NCBI GenBank assembly: GCA_029246865.1
Contig: JAQWMI010000034.1
Span: 1 to 40,368, forward strand
Origin: Alphaproteobacteria bacterium
GTDB taxonomy: Bacteria; Pseudomonadota; Alphaproteobacteria; HIMB59
Reading direction: 5' to 3'
Length of the DNA stretch: 40,368 nucleotides
Positions 22,734 through 31,045 of this stretch are shown piece by piece. The position numbers and the translations under genes were made by a program. Positions within the stretch are counted from its first letter, which is position 1. Every line of letters begins with the position of its first letter. The notes beneath the pieces are model-generated. The model searched no databases. It was not told the DNA's origin and saw only the letters and a list, made by a program, of their open reading frames with translations.

Positions 22734-24149
22734 ATCGCACACAACACTTTATATTGGTTAAGAAGAGACCTTAGGATTGTTGATAATCCATGCTTAGCCC
22801 ATCTTCAGTATAATAAGTCCCCAGTTCTTGCTGTCTACATCTTGGATGATGTTGAAAAAAACTCTCTAGGAAAAGCATCTTCTTGGTGGTTGCAAAAATC
22901 ACTAGAAAAACTAGTACAGGAATATAAAAAAAAATTTAACGTAGACCTTTTAGTTTGCGAAGGTGATGCTTTAAAAATTTTAGAGCGTTTTATCAAAAAA
23001 TATCAAATTAAAGAAGTGATATGGAATAGGCTCTATTCTAAACAAACCATTCAAAGAGATTCATCTTTGAAAAAAAAATTAGAATTAGAAAATATAATAG
23101 TTTCTAGTTTCAATTCTCATCTCTTAAACGAACCTTGGGAAATTAAAAATAATTCAGGTGAGTTTTTTAAAGTCTTTACTCCTTATTGGAGAAAATCATA
23201 CCCATTTTTTTTAGAAAAGAATTATAGTTATCAGGAAATAAAAAAAATTTTACCAATTAAGCACGATGAAAAAAAAGAACAATTTTATTTTCTTCCTAAT
23301 AAGAAATGGTATGAAAAATTTGAGCAGTACTGGATACCCGGAGAGAAAAATGCTTTACAAAAAATTGATCAATATATAGAGCAGAATATAAATCATTATA
23401 AAATTAACAGGGATAGACCTGATATTGACCAAACATCTAGAATTTCACCTCACCTTAAGTTTGGCGAAATTTCTCCAAGAGTGATAGTAGATAAAATAGT
23501 AAAAAATACAGTTACTAATGAGTCTATATTAACATATCTATCAGAAATAGGCTGGAGAGAATTCTCTTACACACTATTGTATTATGCTGATGATTTGAAA
23601 TATAAGCCTATTAATAAGAAATTTGAAAAATTTAATTGGGTTAAAAATAAAATTCAATTTAATTCTTGGAAAAAGGGAGAAACTGGTTTTCCTATTGTCG
23701 ATGCTGCTATGTTACAGCTATATGAGGAGGGTTGGATGCATAATAGATTAAGAATGATTGTAGGAAGCTTTTTAGTCAAAAATCTTAGAATTCATTGGCA
23801 TGAGGGTGAGAATTATTTTCAAGATTGTTTGCTTGACTATGATGAAGCTAGTAATCCCGCAGGTTGGCAATGGGTCTCTGGATGTGGGGCTGATGCTGCC
23901 CCTTATTTTCGAATTTTCAATCCAATCTTGCAAAGTGAAAGATTTGACCCCCAAGCAAAATTTATTCTTAAATTTCTTCCTCAATTAAAATTACTCGAAA
24001 AAGTAAAATTTATTTTTCAACCTTGGTTAAACCAGCCTGTTCTTAATGAACTAATTAAATCTAATAAATATATATCGCCCATAGTTGACCTGAGTGTATC
24101 TCGTAATAAAGCGCTTGATGCATTTAAAGAAATAAACCAAAAAATATAA
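22734..24149 (+). CDS. phr: Deoxyribodipyrimidine photolyase with an unusual start codon
   Basis: Repairs cyclobutane pyrimidine dimers with blue light. The frame is open from directly after the rpmG stop (22716) and its N-terminus TLYWLRRDLRIVDNPCLAHL is the conserved first strand of the antenna domain. No ATG, GTG or TTG precedes it in frame: the first usual start, TTG 22842, would remove this strand. The best fit is ATC at 22734, giving 471 residues (E. coli PhrB has 472). The FAD domain is complete: TSRISPHLKFGEISP, EIGWREFSY, WKKGETGFPIVDAAMLQL, WMHNRLRMI and DEASNPAGWQWVSGCGADAAPYFRIFNP. Start-codon mutation, AUC initiation or a sequence error are the alternatives. It heads the FAD-DUF1365-Cfa cluster (2-bp gap). 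Confidence 0.87.
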   Translation: MAHNTLYWLRRDLRIVDNPCLAHLQYNKSPVLAVYILDDVEKNSLGKASSWWLQKSLEKLVQEYKKKFNVDLLVCEGDALKILERFIKKYQIKEVIWNRLYSKQTIQRDSSLKKKLELENIIVSSFNSHLLNEPWEIKNNSGEFFKVFTPYWRKSYPFFLEKNYSYQEIKKILPIKHDEKKEQFYFLPNKKWYEKFEQYWIPGEKNALQKIDQYIEQNINHYKINRDRPDIDQTSRISPHLKFGEISPRVIVDKIVKNTVTNESILTYLSEIGWREFSYTLLYYADDLKYKPINKKFEKFNWVKNKIQFNSWKKGETGFPIVDAAMLQLYEEGWMHNRLRMIVGSFLVKNLRIHWHEGENYFQDCLLDYDEASNPAGWQWVSGCGADAAPYFRIFNPILQSERFDPQAKFILKFLPQLKLLEKVKFIFQPWLNQPVLNELIKSNKYISPIVDLSVSRNKALDAFKEINQKI

Positions 24150-24151
24150 CT

Positions 24152-25426
24152 ATGAGAGAAAAAATTGCTGTTATTGGCTCTGGTATTGCTGGGCTTAGTA
24201 CGGCGTATTTAGCTCAGCATCAATATGATATTACTTTATTTGAAAAAAATGACTATTTAGGTGGCCATGCTAATACAAGATCAGTTAAAATAGATAACAT
24301 TCAGATACCTGTAGACACAGGATTCATTGTTTTTAATAACCACACATATCCCAATTTAATAAAATTATTCTCAGAATTAGAAGTTGAAACTCACGAAAGC
24401 GATATGTCATTTAGTTTTTATAACCCCTATAAATCCTTTGAATATGGAGGAGGCAGTTTATTGTCGCTGATAGGAGATAAATCTAATTTAGTAAAATTAA
24501 CTTTTTATAGGATGATTATTGATATAATTAGATTTTATAAAAAATTTCAAAAAACAACTACAAATGTACCTAAAATGACAATTGAAGATTATTGTTTAAA
24601 GAATAATTATTCAAAAGCATTTATAAATTTTCATCTATTACCACTAATTTCAAGCATTTGGTCAACACCTAATAAATTATCGATGAAACAGCCTTTATCT
24701 AATATCGTATCTTTTTTCCAAAATCATAAGCTTTTTAATTTTATAGATAGGCCACAATGGAAAACTGTTAAAGGAGGTTCAAAAAATTATATCCAAAAAA
24801 TGGTAAACAATACAAAAATGGATATCAGGCTATCAACTAAAATTAAGAATATAAAAGTTAAAAAAAAAGGTTTTGATATTTTCATCAATGGTGCTTTCGA
24901 ACATTTTGATAAGGTGGTTTTTGCAGCTCCTCCTAACCACTTTTCCAAACTTATAACTTCATGGACTGAGAGCCAAAGAGAAATATTGTCCAAATTTCAG
25001 TTTCAAAAAAACCATGTTCAATTACATCAAAACCACTCAACAATGCCTAAATATAAAAAAACCTGGTCTAGTTGGAATTTCTATACAAACCAAAACCAAA
25101 ACTTTTCTCTTACATACTGGATGAATAGGCTTCAAGACCTAAAAACAAAAAAAAATATTTTTGTTTCATTAAATCAAAATTTTAAAGAAAATGTTTCATA
25201 TGAAGCTTTCTATGATCATCCTGTGATGTCTGATGAGGTTTCATTAGCCCAAAAAAATATAGGAATTATCCAAGGCGTTAATAATATATATTACGTTGGT
25301 AGTTATTTAGGATTTGGTTTCCATGAAGATGGTCTTCAATCAGCAATCAAAGTTTGTGAAAAAATGAATATAAAATTTACTAAAAATTTTATGAATAATG
25401 ATACTTCTAGAATACCATGGAAGTAG
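24152..25426 (+). CDS. FAD-dependent amine-oxidase-like protein (COG2907 type)
   Basis: A 424-residue flavoprotein. The dinucleotide-binding motif GSGIAGLSTAYL is at residues 8-19, followed by LFEKNDYLGGHANT and PVDTGFIVFNNHTYPNL, which are typical of COG2907 proteins. A C-terminal flavin-closing motif YVGSYLGFGFHEDGLQSAI is present. Members always travel with DUF1365 and a Cfa-like methyltransferase in what I know of these clusters, and probably act on membrane fatty acids, for example as a desaturase- or oxidase-like enzyme. It starts 2 bp after the photolyase stop and overlaps DUF1365 by 10 bp. Cytoplasmic, perhaps membrane-bound. Confidence 0.87.
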   Translation: MREKIAVIGSGIAGLSTAYLAQHQYDITLFEKNDYLGGHANTRSVKIDNIQIPVDTGFIVFNNHTYPNLIKLFSELEVETHESDMSFSFYNPYKSFEYGGGSLLSLIGDKSNLVKLTFYRMIIDIIRFYKKFQKTTTNVPKMTIEDYCLKNNYSKAFINFHLLPLISSIWSTPNKLSMKQPLSNIVSFFQNHKLFNFIDRPQWKTVKGGSKNYIQKMVNNTKMDIRLSTKIKNIKVKKKGFDIFINGAFEHFDKVVFAAPPNHFSKLITSWTESQREILSKFQFQKNHVQLHQNHSTMPKYKKTWSSWNFYTNQNQNFSLTYWMNRLQDLKTKKNIFVSLNQNFKENVSYEAFYDHPVMSDEVSLAQKNIGIIQGVNNIYYVGSYLGFGFHEDGLQSAIKVCEKMNIKFTKNFMNNDTSRIPWK

Positions 25427-26169
25427 TAATTGAAAATTCATTTGGTAATGGAAAGATTGCCCATGCAAGAAATAAGGATACTAATAATAGATTTTCATAT
25501 TCAGCACCATATTTGCTATTAAATTTAAAAAAATTACCACTTAACCAAAAAATTTTTTCATTAAATCATTTTAATTTATTTTCAGTTTCTAATATGAATC
25601 ATGGCTATAGAGTAAAAGAAAAATCTATTATTCAATTTTGTAATGATATTGCTATGAAGCATAAAATTAAATTTGAACATGTCATGCTTTTAAGTATACC
25701 AAAAATGTTAGGTTACGCTTTTAACCCAATTAGTTTTTATTTATATCTAGATAAAAGTCAAAAATTAATTGCTGCAATCTATGAAGTAAAGAACACTCAT
25801 GGAGATCAGATACATTATCTAGATTTTAATGATTTTAAGAATAAAAAATTTAAAAAAAATATGTATGTATCTCCTTTTATTGAAATGGAGTCTCATTATG
25901 AAATTTCTTTAAATATAAAAAATTGTAATTATTTCAAATGTAATATTCACCAGTTTGATTTGAATCTTAAAAATATTTTTTTTGCATCACTTGAAGTGCA
26001 ATTAAATTCAATGAAAGAAAAAAGTCTATTGAGTTTTTTTATCAAAAATATTTTTTCTACTTTTAAAGTGATTTTATTGATACATTATCAATCTATGAAA
26101 TTATTCTTGAAAAAATCCAAATTTTTCAGTCACGTTAAAAATCTAAATAACAGAGTAAACGTAGAATAA
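25417..26169 (+). CDS. DUF1365 (COG3496) protein
   Basis: A 250-residue protein whose central part carries the family signature MLLSIPKMLGYAFNPISFYLYL and YEVKNTHGDQIHYL. The N-terminus (AHARNKDTNNRFSYSAPYLLLNL) fits the 'H.R..P....F.Y......L' start. Function is unproven; in Rhodobacter sphaeroides a homologue in a similar gene neighbourhood was linked to the singlet-oxygen response and membrane-lipid modification. It overlaps the FAD gene by 10 bp and is followed 4 bp later by the Cfa-like gene. No membrane segment apart from a weak hydrophobic stretch near the C-terminus. Confidence 0.87.
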   Translation: MEVVIENSFGNGKIAHARNKDTNNRFSYSAPYLLLNLKKLPLNQKIFSLNHFNLFSVSNMNHGYRVKEKSIIQFCNDIAMKHKIKFEHVMLLSIPKMLGYAFNPISFYLYLDKSQKLIAAIYEVKNTHGDQIHYLDFNDFKNKKFKKNMYVSPFIEMESHYEISLNIKNCNYFKCNIHQFDLNLKNIFFASLEVQLNSMKEKSLLSFFIKNIFSTFKVILLIHYQSMKLFLKKSKFFSHVKNLNNRVNVE

Positions 26170-26173
26170 TCAT

Positions 26174-27352
26174 ATGTTTAATAGGTTTGTAAGTAACTAT
26201 ATCAATAAAATATGTTCTAAAATTGAATATGGAACTCTTAAATTAAGATTTAAAAATAAAGATTATTTTTTTCAGGGACAGTATGACGGCCCACAGATTG
26301 ATATGCAAATTTATAACTTATCGATGTTTTGGGACTTAAACTTTAGAGGATCTATTGGTTTGGGAGAGGCATACATTAAAAAGAAATTTCATGTGAACAA
26401 TTTAAGTGAATTTCTTGAATTTGGTGCTCTTAACGGATCTGCTTTCGACGATGAAATGGATGGCTCATCATTTTTTCGTTTCATATCTAAATTCTATAAA
26501 CGGAAAACAAAAAATTCTATTAAACAAAGTAAAAAGAATATTCACTCCCATTATGATCTTGGTAATCAATTTTATACAACTTGGTTAGATGATACTCTAA
26601 CTTACTCGTCTGGTTTTTTCCAAAATGGTGATGAGACCCTCTCAGAAGCTCAAATCAAAAAGTTTGAAAGTCTTATCACTAATAACCTACCAATGTCTGG
26701 TGACAAGGTACTCGAGATTGGATCAGGATGGGGTAGCTTTGCCTTTTACTTATTAAATAAATTTCCCGACATACAAGTAGATACTTTAACTATATCTAAA
26801 AAACAATTTGATTATGTGTCAGAAAAATCCAAAACATATGGTTTTGAAAAAAGATTAAATGTTATTTATAGGGATTATAGGGAGCACTTAGGTCAGTACA
26901 ACAGAGTTTATTCAATTGAGATGTTTGAGGCTGTTGGAATGGAATTTTGGAACGATTATTTTTCAAAAATCCGAGATTTATTAATTCCTAAAGGAGTTTT
27001 TTCAATGCAAACTATTGTAATTGATAATAAGTACTTCAAAAATTATATTAAAAAAATTGATTTTATTCAGAAATATATCTTTCCTGGAGGAATGTTACCT
27101 TGCATGAATGAACTTGATAAAATAGCTAAAAATTTGAATTTTACTTTTAAATTAAATAGAAAAATGGCTGATAGTTACTCTAAAACTCTTTTAATTTGGA
27201 GTCAAAATTTTAACAAAAAATGGACTAATCTTAATTCTTTGGGCTTTCCAGATGAGTTTAAAAGAACTTGGAATTTCTACCTTTCCTATTGTTATGGTGG
27301 TTTTAAGGCAAAAACTATCGATGTTTATCAAATTGATTTTACTAAGTCGTAG
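26174..27352 (+). CDS. Cyclopropane-fatty-acid-synthase-like SAM methyltransferase
   Basis: 392 residues. The Cfa core is clear: IHSHYDLGNQFYTTWLDDTLTYSSGFF, the SAM-binding VLEIGSGWGSFAFYL, TLTISKKQFDYV, YRDYREHLGQYNRVYSIEMFEAVG and IFPGGMLP. Cfa enzymes methylate or cyclopropanate double bonds of membrane phospholipid acyl chains. In this neighbourhood the relative may be UfaM-like (methylation on the way to furan fatty acids) rather than a plain cyclopropane synthase; sequence alone cannot decide. Follows DUF1365 by 4 bp and precedes the DUF3833 lipoprotein. Confidence 0.9.
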   Translation: MFNRFVSNYINKICSKIEYGTLKLRFKNKDYFFQGQYDGPQIDMQIYNLSMFWDLNFRGSIGLGEAYIKKKFHVNNLSEFLEFGALNGSAFDDEMDGSSFFRFISKFYKRKTKNSIKQSKKNIHSHYDLGNQFYTTWLDDTLTYSSGFFQNGDETLSEAQIKKFESLITNNLPMSGDKVLEIGSGWGSFAFYLLNKFPDIQVDTLTISKKQFDYVSEKSKTYGFEKRLNVIYRDYREHLGQYNRVYSIEMFEAVGMEFWNDYFSKIRDLLIPKGVFSMQTIVIDNKYFKNYIKKIDFIQKYIFPGGMLPCMNELDKIAKNLNFTFKLNRKMADSYSKTLLIWSQNFNKKWTNLNSLGFPDEFKRTWNFYLSYCYGGFKAKTIDVYQIDFTKS

Positions 27353-27384
27353 GTCTAAAAAAATCGTTACGTCGTAAAAAAAAT

Positions 27385-27918
27385 ATGTTATTCATGAAGA
27401 AGATTATATTTATTCTTACTTCTATGACTTTGATAGGATGTGGCAACATGAAATTAGATAATTTTTCAGACAACAAACCAGTTTTAAAAATTGAAGAATA
27501 CTTTTTGGGGAAAACCTCAGCTTCAGGTTTATTTATTGACAGATTTGGCAACGTTAAAAGACAATTCACTGTTGATATGGAAGGCATTCAGGAAAAGGAT
27601 GCTTTTATTTTAAATGAGACTTTTTTATATGATGATGGTGAAGAAGAGTTTCGTAAATGGATAATCACAAAAACATCTGAGACAACCTACAGAGGAGAGT
27701 CATCAGATATAAAAGGCTTCGCTGAAGGTAAAAGATCTGGCAATGCTATTAACTGGCATTACACGCTAAAATTAAAATACAAAGATGGTATTATGAATGT
27801 TAAGTTTGATGATTGGCTAATCATGCAAGATTCAAAAAGGGTCTTTAATAAAGCTGCGATGAAAAAGTTTGGAATTAGATTAGGCGACGTGTATTTATTT
27901 TTTACAAAGACGGAATAG
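27385..27918 (+). CDS. DUF3833 lipoprotein
   Basis: A 177-residue predicted lipoprotein: a short signal peptide ends in the lipobox LIGC, with the lipidated cysteine at residue 19 (16 if translation begins at the second ATG, 27394, which gives a more usual signal). The mature part matches DUF3833: ASGLFIDRFGNVKRQFTVDMEG, DDGEEEFRKW, GKRSGNAINWHY and KFDDWLIMQDSKRVFNKA...KFGIRLGDVYLFF. A lipocalin/calycin-like beta-barrel is plausible. It is the last gene of the photolyase-Cfa cluster, so a role in binding an oxidised or modified lipid is an inference. Its end overlaps the converging trcR by 17 bp. Confidence 0.88.
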   Translation: MLFMKKIIFILTSMTLIGCGNMKLDNFSDNKPVLKIEEYFLGKTSASGLFIDRFGNVKRQFTVDMEGIQEKDAFILNETFLYDDGEEEFRKWIITKTSETTYRGESSDIKGFAEGKRSGNAINWHYTLKLKYKDGIMNVKFDDWLIMQDSKRVFNKAAMKKFGIRLGDVYLFFTKTE

Positions 27919-28480
27919 TATTTTTAGCTTTTTCTTTTGCCTTTAGATCTCTCTCAGCTTTTCGCTGACCTTTTTCTATGATTTTTTCTAGCTCCTCGTA
28001 AGTACAAAGTCCAAGATCGGTAGGGCTTCTAAACTCAGTAATTGGTTGTGCTTGATTGCCTGCACGAATATTTGCTACAGTTGGTTTTGTTGAACTAGTT
28101 AACTTAGCAATTTGAATATCAGTTAATATTTTTCCATACTCTCTCACTAACCATGCAATTGCTTTTGGTCTTTCTGATCTAACAGAGAGAGGTAGATATT
28201 TCTTTGTATTGGATCTGATATGAATTTTTTGACTTTTATGAGTCTGCAACGTTAATTCTGCGTTTGAATCATCTTCACATCTTTTAATTTCATCTTTTGT
28301 AAGTTGTCCACTTGCAATGGGATTCAAGCCTTTCATATTGTAGGCTTCTTCTCCATCAGCAATACTTTGAATTTCTAGTTCGTGAAGCTGACAAAATTGA
28401 GATATTTGTGCAAAACTTAGGGAGGTATTATCAACAAGCCATACAGCTGTTGCGAGAGGCATTAAGGGTTTATTTTCCAT
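27902..28480 (-). CDS. trcR: Cell-cycle transcriptional regulator TrcR (DUF1013)
   Basis: A 192-residue protein. LMPLATAVWLVDNTSLSFAQISQFCQLHELEIQSIADGE is the strongly conserved DUF1013 start, with a helix-turn-helix-like element, and a second DNA-binding-like part is at KAIAWLVREYGKILTDIQIAKLTSSTKPTV. The C-terminus is a charged helix (RKAERDLKAKEKAKN). The family is restricted mostly to alphaproteobacteria, where TrcR is annotated as a cell-cycle regulator. It follows rpmE by 12 bp on the minus strand and may be cotranscribed with it. Confidence 0.9.
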   Translation of the reverse strand: MENKPLMPLATAVWLVDNTSLSFAQISQFCQLHELEIQSIADGEEAYNMKGLNPIASGQLTKDEIKRCEDDSNAELTLQTHKSQKIHIRSNTKKYLPLSVRSERPKAIAWLVREYGKILTDIQIAKLTSSTKPTVANIRAGNQAQPITEFRSPTDLGLCTYEELEKIIEKGQRKAERDLKAKEKAKNTIPSL

Positions 28481-28492
28481 TATTTATATTCT

Positions 28493-28714
28493 TTAAATCT
28501 TAAAGGATTTATATTTCTTTTCAAAACGAGCAACTCTTCCACCTGAATCAATCATTTTTCCAGAACCCTTATTCCAAACTGGATGAGAGAGCGGGTCAAT
28601 TTCAAGTTTCATAGTATCTCCGGCTTTACCCCATGTAGAACGAGTTTTGTATGTGGAGCCATCAGTCCTTTGAACTGTAATTTCGTGGTAATCTGGGTGT
28701 AATTTTTCTTTCAT
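28493..28714 (-). CDS. rpmE: Ribosomal protein bL31
   Basis: A 73-residue protein matching bL31: [17 protein letters not shown] near the N-terminus, then a beta region and [26 protein letters not shown]. There are no cysteines, so this is the zinc-free type usual in alphaproteobacteria. A promoter is plausible just upstream (TATTTT 28729-28724, TTGATT 28751-28746). Followed by trcR. Confidence 0.95.
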   Translation of the reverse strand: MKEKLHPDYHEITVQRTDGSTYKTRSTWGKAGDTMKLEIDPLSHPVWNKGSGKMIDSGGRVARFEKKYKSFKI

Positions 28715-28723
28715 TGTGTAAGG

Positions 28724-28751
28724 AAAATAGATTTTAGAGAGAAAAAATCAA
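28724..28751 (-). promoter_or_regulatory. Possible promoter of rpmE-trcR
   Basis: On the minus strand, TTGATT (28751-28746), a 16-bp spacer and TATTTT (28729-28724), ending 9 nt before the rpmE ATG. A leader of only about 2-3 nt is implied, and no Shine-Dalgarno is present. Confidence 0.4.
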
Positions 28752-28759
28752 GTAAATAG

Positions 28760-29554
28760 TTATAAATTATTAGCTAATTCTTGATAAATACTGGGATTGC
28801 TTGCAATAAGGCTCAAATCACTTGATAAATCAAAACTTTGACCTTTATCATTTACGACTATTCCTCCAGCCTCTTGAACTAAAATAATGCCAGCAGCTAT
28901 GTCCCACATATGGAGATTGTGCTCCCAAAAGCCATCAAATTTTCCGTTTGCAACATATGCTAAGTCCATTGCGGCTGAACCTAATCTGCGAATACCAGAT
29001 TTTGATCCGATTGATTCAAATTCTTTAAAATAACTTGGAAGTGAACTTTGATTTTTAATTTGAAATCCAGTTGCAATCATACAATCTTCTAAGTGTCTTC
29101 TATTAGATACTCTAATTCTAGTCCCATTTAACCAAGTACCCATTCCCTTATGCGCCCAAAAAAATTCATTCAAGATAGGATTATAAATTACTCCAGCTAT
29201 AATTTCTTTTTTAACTACTAGACCTATTGAGATCGCAAAAAAAGGAATACCGTGCATAAAGTTTAAAGTCCCATCCAATGGATCTATAATAAATATAGGC
29301 GTATCTAAATTTAATTTTTCTTTATCAGATATTTTAAAAGTTTCTTCATCGATTTGTAAAAAATCAGGTTTATCTTTGTTAAGACTATATTCGATAGACT
29401 TAGAAGATTTAATATCGGCAGAAGATACAAAATCATTCATATCTTTTCTCGAGATCTGAAGTTTTTCAAGTTCTCCAAAATCTCTAATCAGAGATTTAGA
29501 AGCATTTTTACAAGCCTTTTCCATTACTGTAACAATAGGAGGGATTAATGCCAT
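28760..29554 (-). CDS. suhB: Inositol-monophosphatase family phosphatase (SuhB-like)
   Basis: A 264-residue Mg-dependent phosphatase. The metal-site motifs are present: the Glu pair of DEETF, the IIDPLDGTLNFMHGIPFFAISIGL stretch and the second aspartate in HLHMWDIAAGIILVQEAGG. The substrate is likely myo-inositol-1-phosphate or a related sugar phosphate; SuhB members also act as RNA-associated factors in ribosome synthesis. It follows efp by 8 bp in the carbon-metabolism run, a neighbour order known from many alphaproteobacteria. Confidence 0.9.
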   Translation of the reverse strand: MALIPPIVTVMEKACKNASKSLIRDFGELEKLQISRKDMNDFVSSADIKSSKSIEYSLNKDKPDFLQIDEETFKISDKEKLNLDTPIFIIDPLDGTLNFMHGIPFFAISIGLVVKKEIIAGVIYNPILNEFFWAHKGMGTWLNGTRIRVSNRRHLEDCMIATGFQIKNQSSLPSYFKEFESIGSKSGIRRLGSAAMDLAYVANGKFDGFWEHNLHMWDIAAGIILVQEAGGIVVNDKGQSFDLSSDLSLIASNPSIYQELANNL

Positions 29555-29562
29555 TAAAGCTA

Positions 29563-30129
29563 TTATTTAGATTTTTCTATGTAAGTAAAATCTTTAGTAT
29601 TTAATTTAATTTTATCACCCACTTCAACATGGCCAGGTACAGTGGTTCTGATATTTTTTTCTAAGAGAGCTGGCTTGTAAGATGAAGATACTGTTTGACC
29701 TTTAATAACTGCTTCAGTTTCAACAATCTCCAATATGATTTGATCGGGAGGATTAACATTCATGGGTTTTTCGTCAAAAAATTCTATAATAACCGTCATC
29801 CCATCTTCTAAAATATTAGCAGTATTTTCATCAATAATTTCTTTATTAAGAATAGTTTGCTCATAGTTGACACTATTCATAAAAGTAAATTCGTCACCAC
29901 TTCTAAATAAAAACTGATGCTCTATTTGTTCTGATCTAACTCTTTCAATTGACTCAGAACTTCTAAATCTTTCATTCAACTTAGATTGATTAGAAATATT
30001 TTTTAACTCCGCTTGTACGTAAGCACCTCCTTTACCAGGCTGTGTGTGAGAAAGTTTTCCTACTTTCCAAAGTGAGTTGTTGTGTTGAATAATATTACCA
30101 ACCTTTAGTTCGTTCGCACCTATTTTCAT
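29563..30129 (-). CDS. efp: Translation elongation factor P
   Basis: A 188-residue, three-domain factor that relieves ribosome stalling at proline stretches. The modified lysine site is K33 in HTQPGKGGAYVQAEL. ERVRSEQIEHQFLFRSGDEFTFMN and the domain III part (IRTTVPGHVEVGDKIKLNTKDFTYIEK) are standard. The gene overlaps fba by 4 bp (ATGA). No epmA-like, epmB or earP gene is seen in this window, so the modification route is unknown. Confidence 0.95.
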   Translation of the reverse strand: MKIGANELKVGNIIQHNNSLWKVGKLSHTQPGKGGAYVQAELKNISNQSKLNERFRSSESIERVRSEQIEHQFLFRSGDEFTFMNSVNYEQTILNKEIIDENTANILEDGMTVIIEFFDEKPMNVNPPDQIILEIVETEAVIKGQTVSSSYKPALLEKNIRTTVPGHVEVGDKIKLNTKDFTYIEKSK

Positions 30130-31043
30130 TTAGATTTATATATATCAATCATCTGATTAAGCAACTTTAGCGAGTCTTCTCTTTTTCTTTGAAAGCAATT
30201 TCTACCAATAATGGAACCGTTACCGCCGCCGTGATGAATGGCTTTAATTTCATCCATTAGGGCATTATCATCTTTTGTATCTCCACCAGAAAAAACAACT
30301 ATACGCTTACCTGCAAAAGCAACTTTTTTGATATGCGCCACTCTATCTTTCAGAGATCCTATCTCGATTAATTTTTTCTCGAAAGCAACTTTAGTTGGAT
30401 CATCTTCAATAAAGTCAGTAGGAAGTTTTACTTTAATAATATTAGCTCCTAATAACGCAGACATATGAGCTGCATATGAAATTATATTCATTGCAGTTTC
30501 ACCTTGTTTAGAAATTTCTTTACCGCGAGCATAGGCCCATAAAACAACTGCCAAACCTTTATCTTTTGCTTCTTTGGATAGTTCTCTAAATTCTTCCATC
30601 AAATCAAAATTATGATCTGATCCTGGGTAGATAGTAAAACCAATAGCGCTACAGCCCATTTTAATAGCATCATCAACAGAACCTGTAACAGCTTGATCCA
30701 TAGATTGTGCTAAAGTATTAGAGCTATTAATCTTTAAAATTGTTGGAATTTGTCCATAAAAACTCTCTACTCCCGCTTGAAGCATTCCTAATGGTGCTGC
30801 GTAAGCACTTAGACCAGCGTCGATTGCCAATTGGCAATGATATAAAGGGTCGTAAGCTGGTGTATTAACAGCGAAACTTCTATCAGGGCCGTGCTCAAAA
30901 CCTTGATCAACAGGAAGTATAATTAATCTCCCTGTGCCAGCAAGTTTACCTTGCATTAATATTCTTGAGAGATTTGTTTTAACGCCATAATTTTCGCTAT
31001 CATAAGATGATAATATTTTCTTTACTGTTGATGTAACTTTCAT
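30126..31043 (-). CDS. fbaB: Class I fructose-bisphosphate aldolase, DhnA/FbaB type
   Basis: A 305-residue Schiff-base aldolase. LIILPVDQGFEHGPDRSF at the N-terminus, AVVLWAYARGKEI and the catalytic-lysine region ANIIKVKLPTDF identify the archaeal-type DhnA family, different from the class II zinc enzyme usual in this gene position. GGGNGSIIGRNCFQR near the C-terminus forms the phosphate site. It cleaves or makes fructose-1,6-bisphosphate. The order tkt-gap-fba is the Calvin/glycolysis cluster, and its start is 2 bp after the gap stop. Confidence 0.92.
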   Translation of the reverse strand: MKVTSTVKKILSSYDSENYGVKTNLSRILMQGKLAGTGRLIILPVDQGFEHGPDRSFAVNTPAYDPLYHCQLAIDAGLSAYAAPLGMLQAGVESFYGQIPTILKINSSNTLAQSMDQAVTGSVDDAIKMGCSAIGFTIYPGSDHNFDLMEEFRELSKEAKDKGLAVVLWAYARGKEISKQGETAMNIISYAAHMSALLGANIIKVKLPTDFIEDDPTKVAFEKKLIEIGSLKDRVAHIKKVAFAGKRIVVFSGGDTKDDNALMDEIKAIHHGGGNGSIIGRNCFQRKREDSLKLLNQMIDIYKSK

Positions 31044-31045
31044 GA

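Noticed and set aside
22842-24149. Photolyase starting at TTG 22842
   Set aside because: It would lack the conserved first strand and RRDLR motif, which are encoded in the same frame just upstream.
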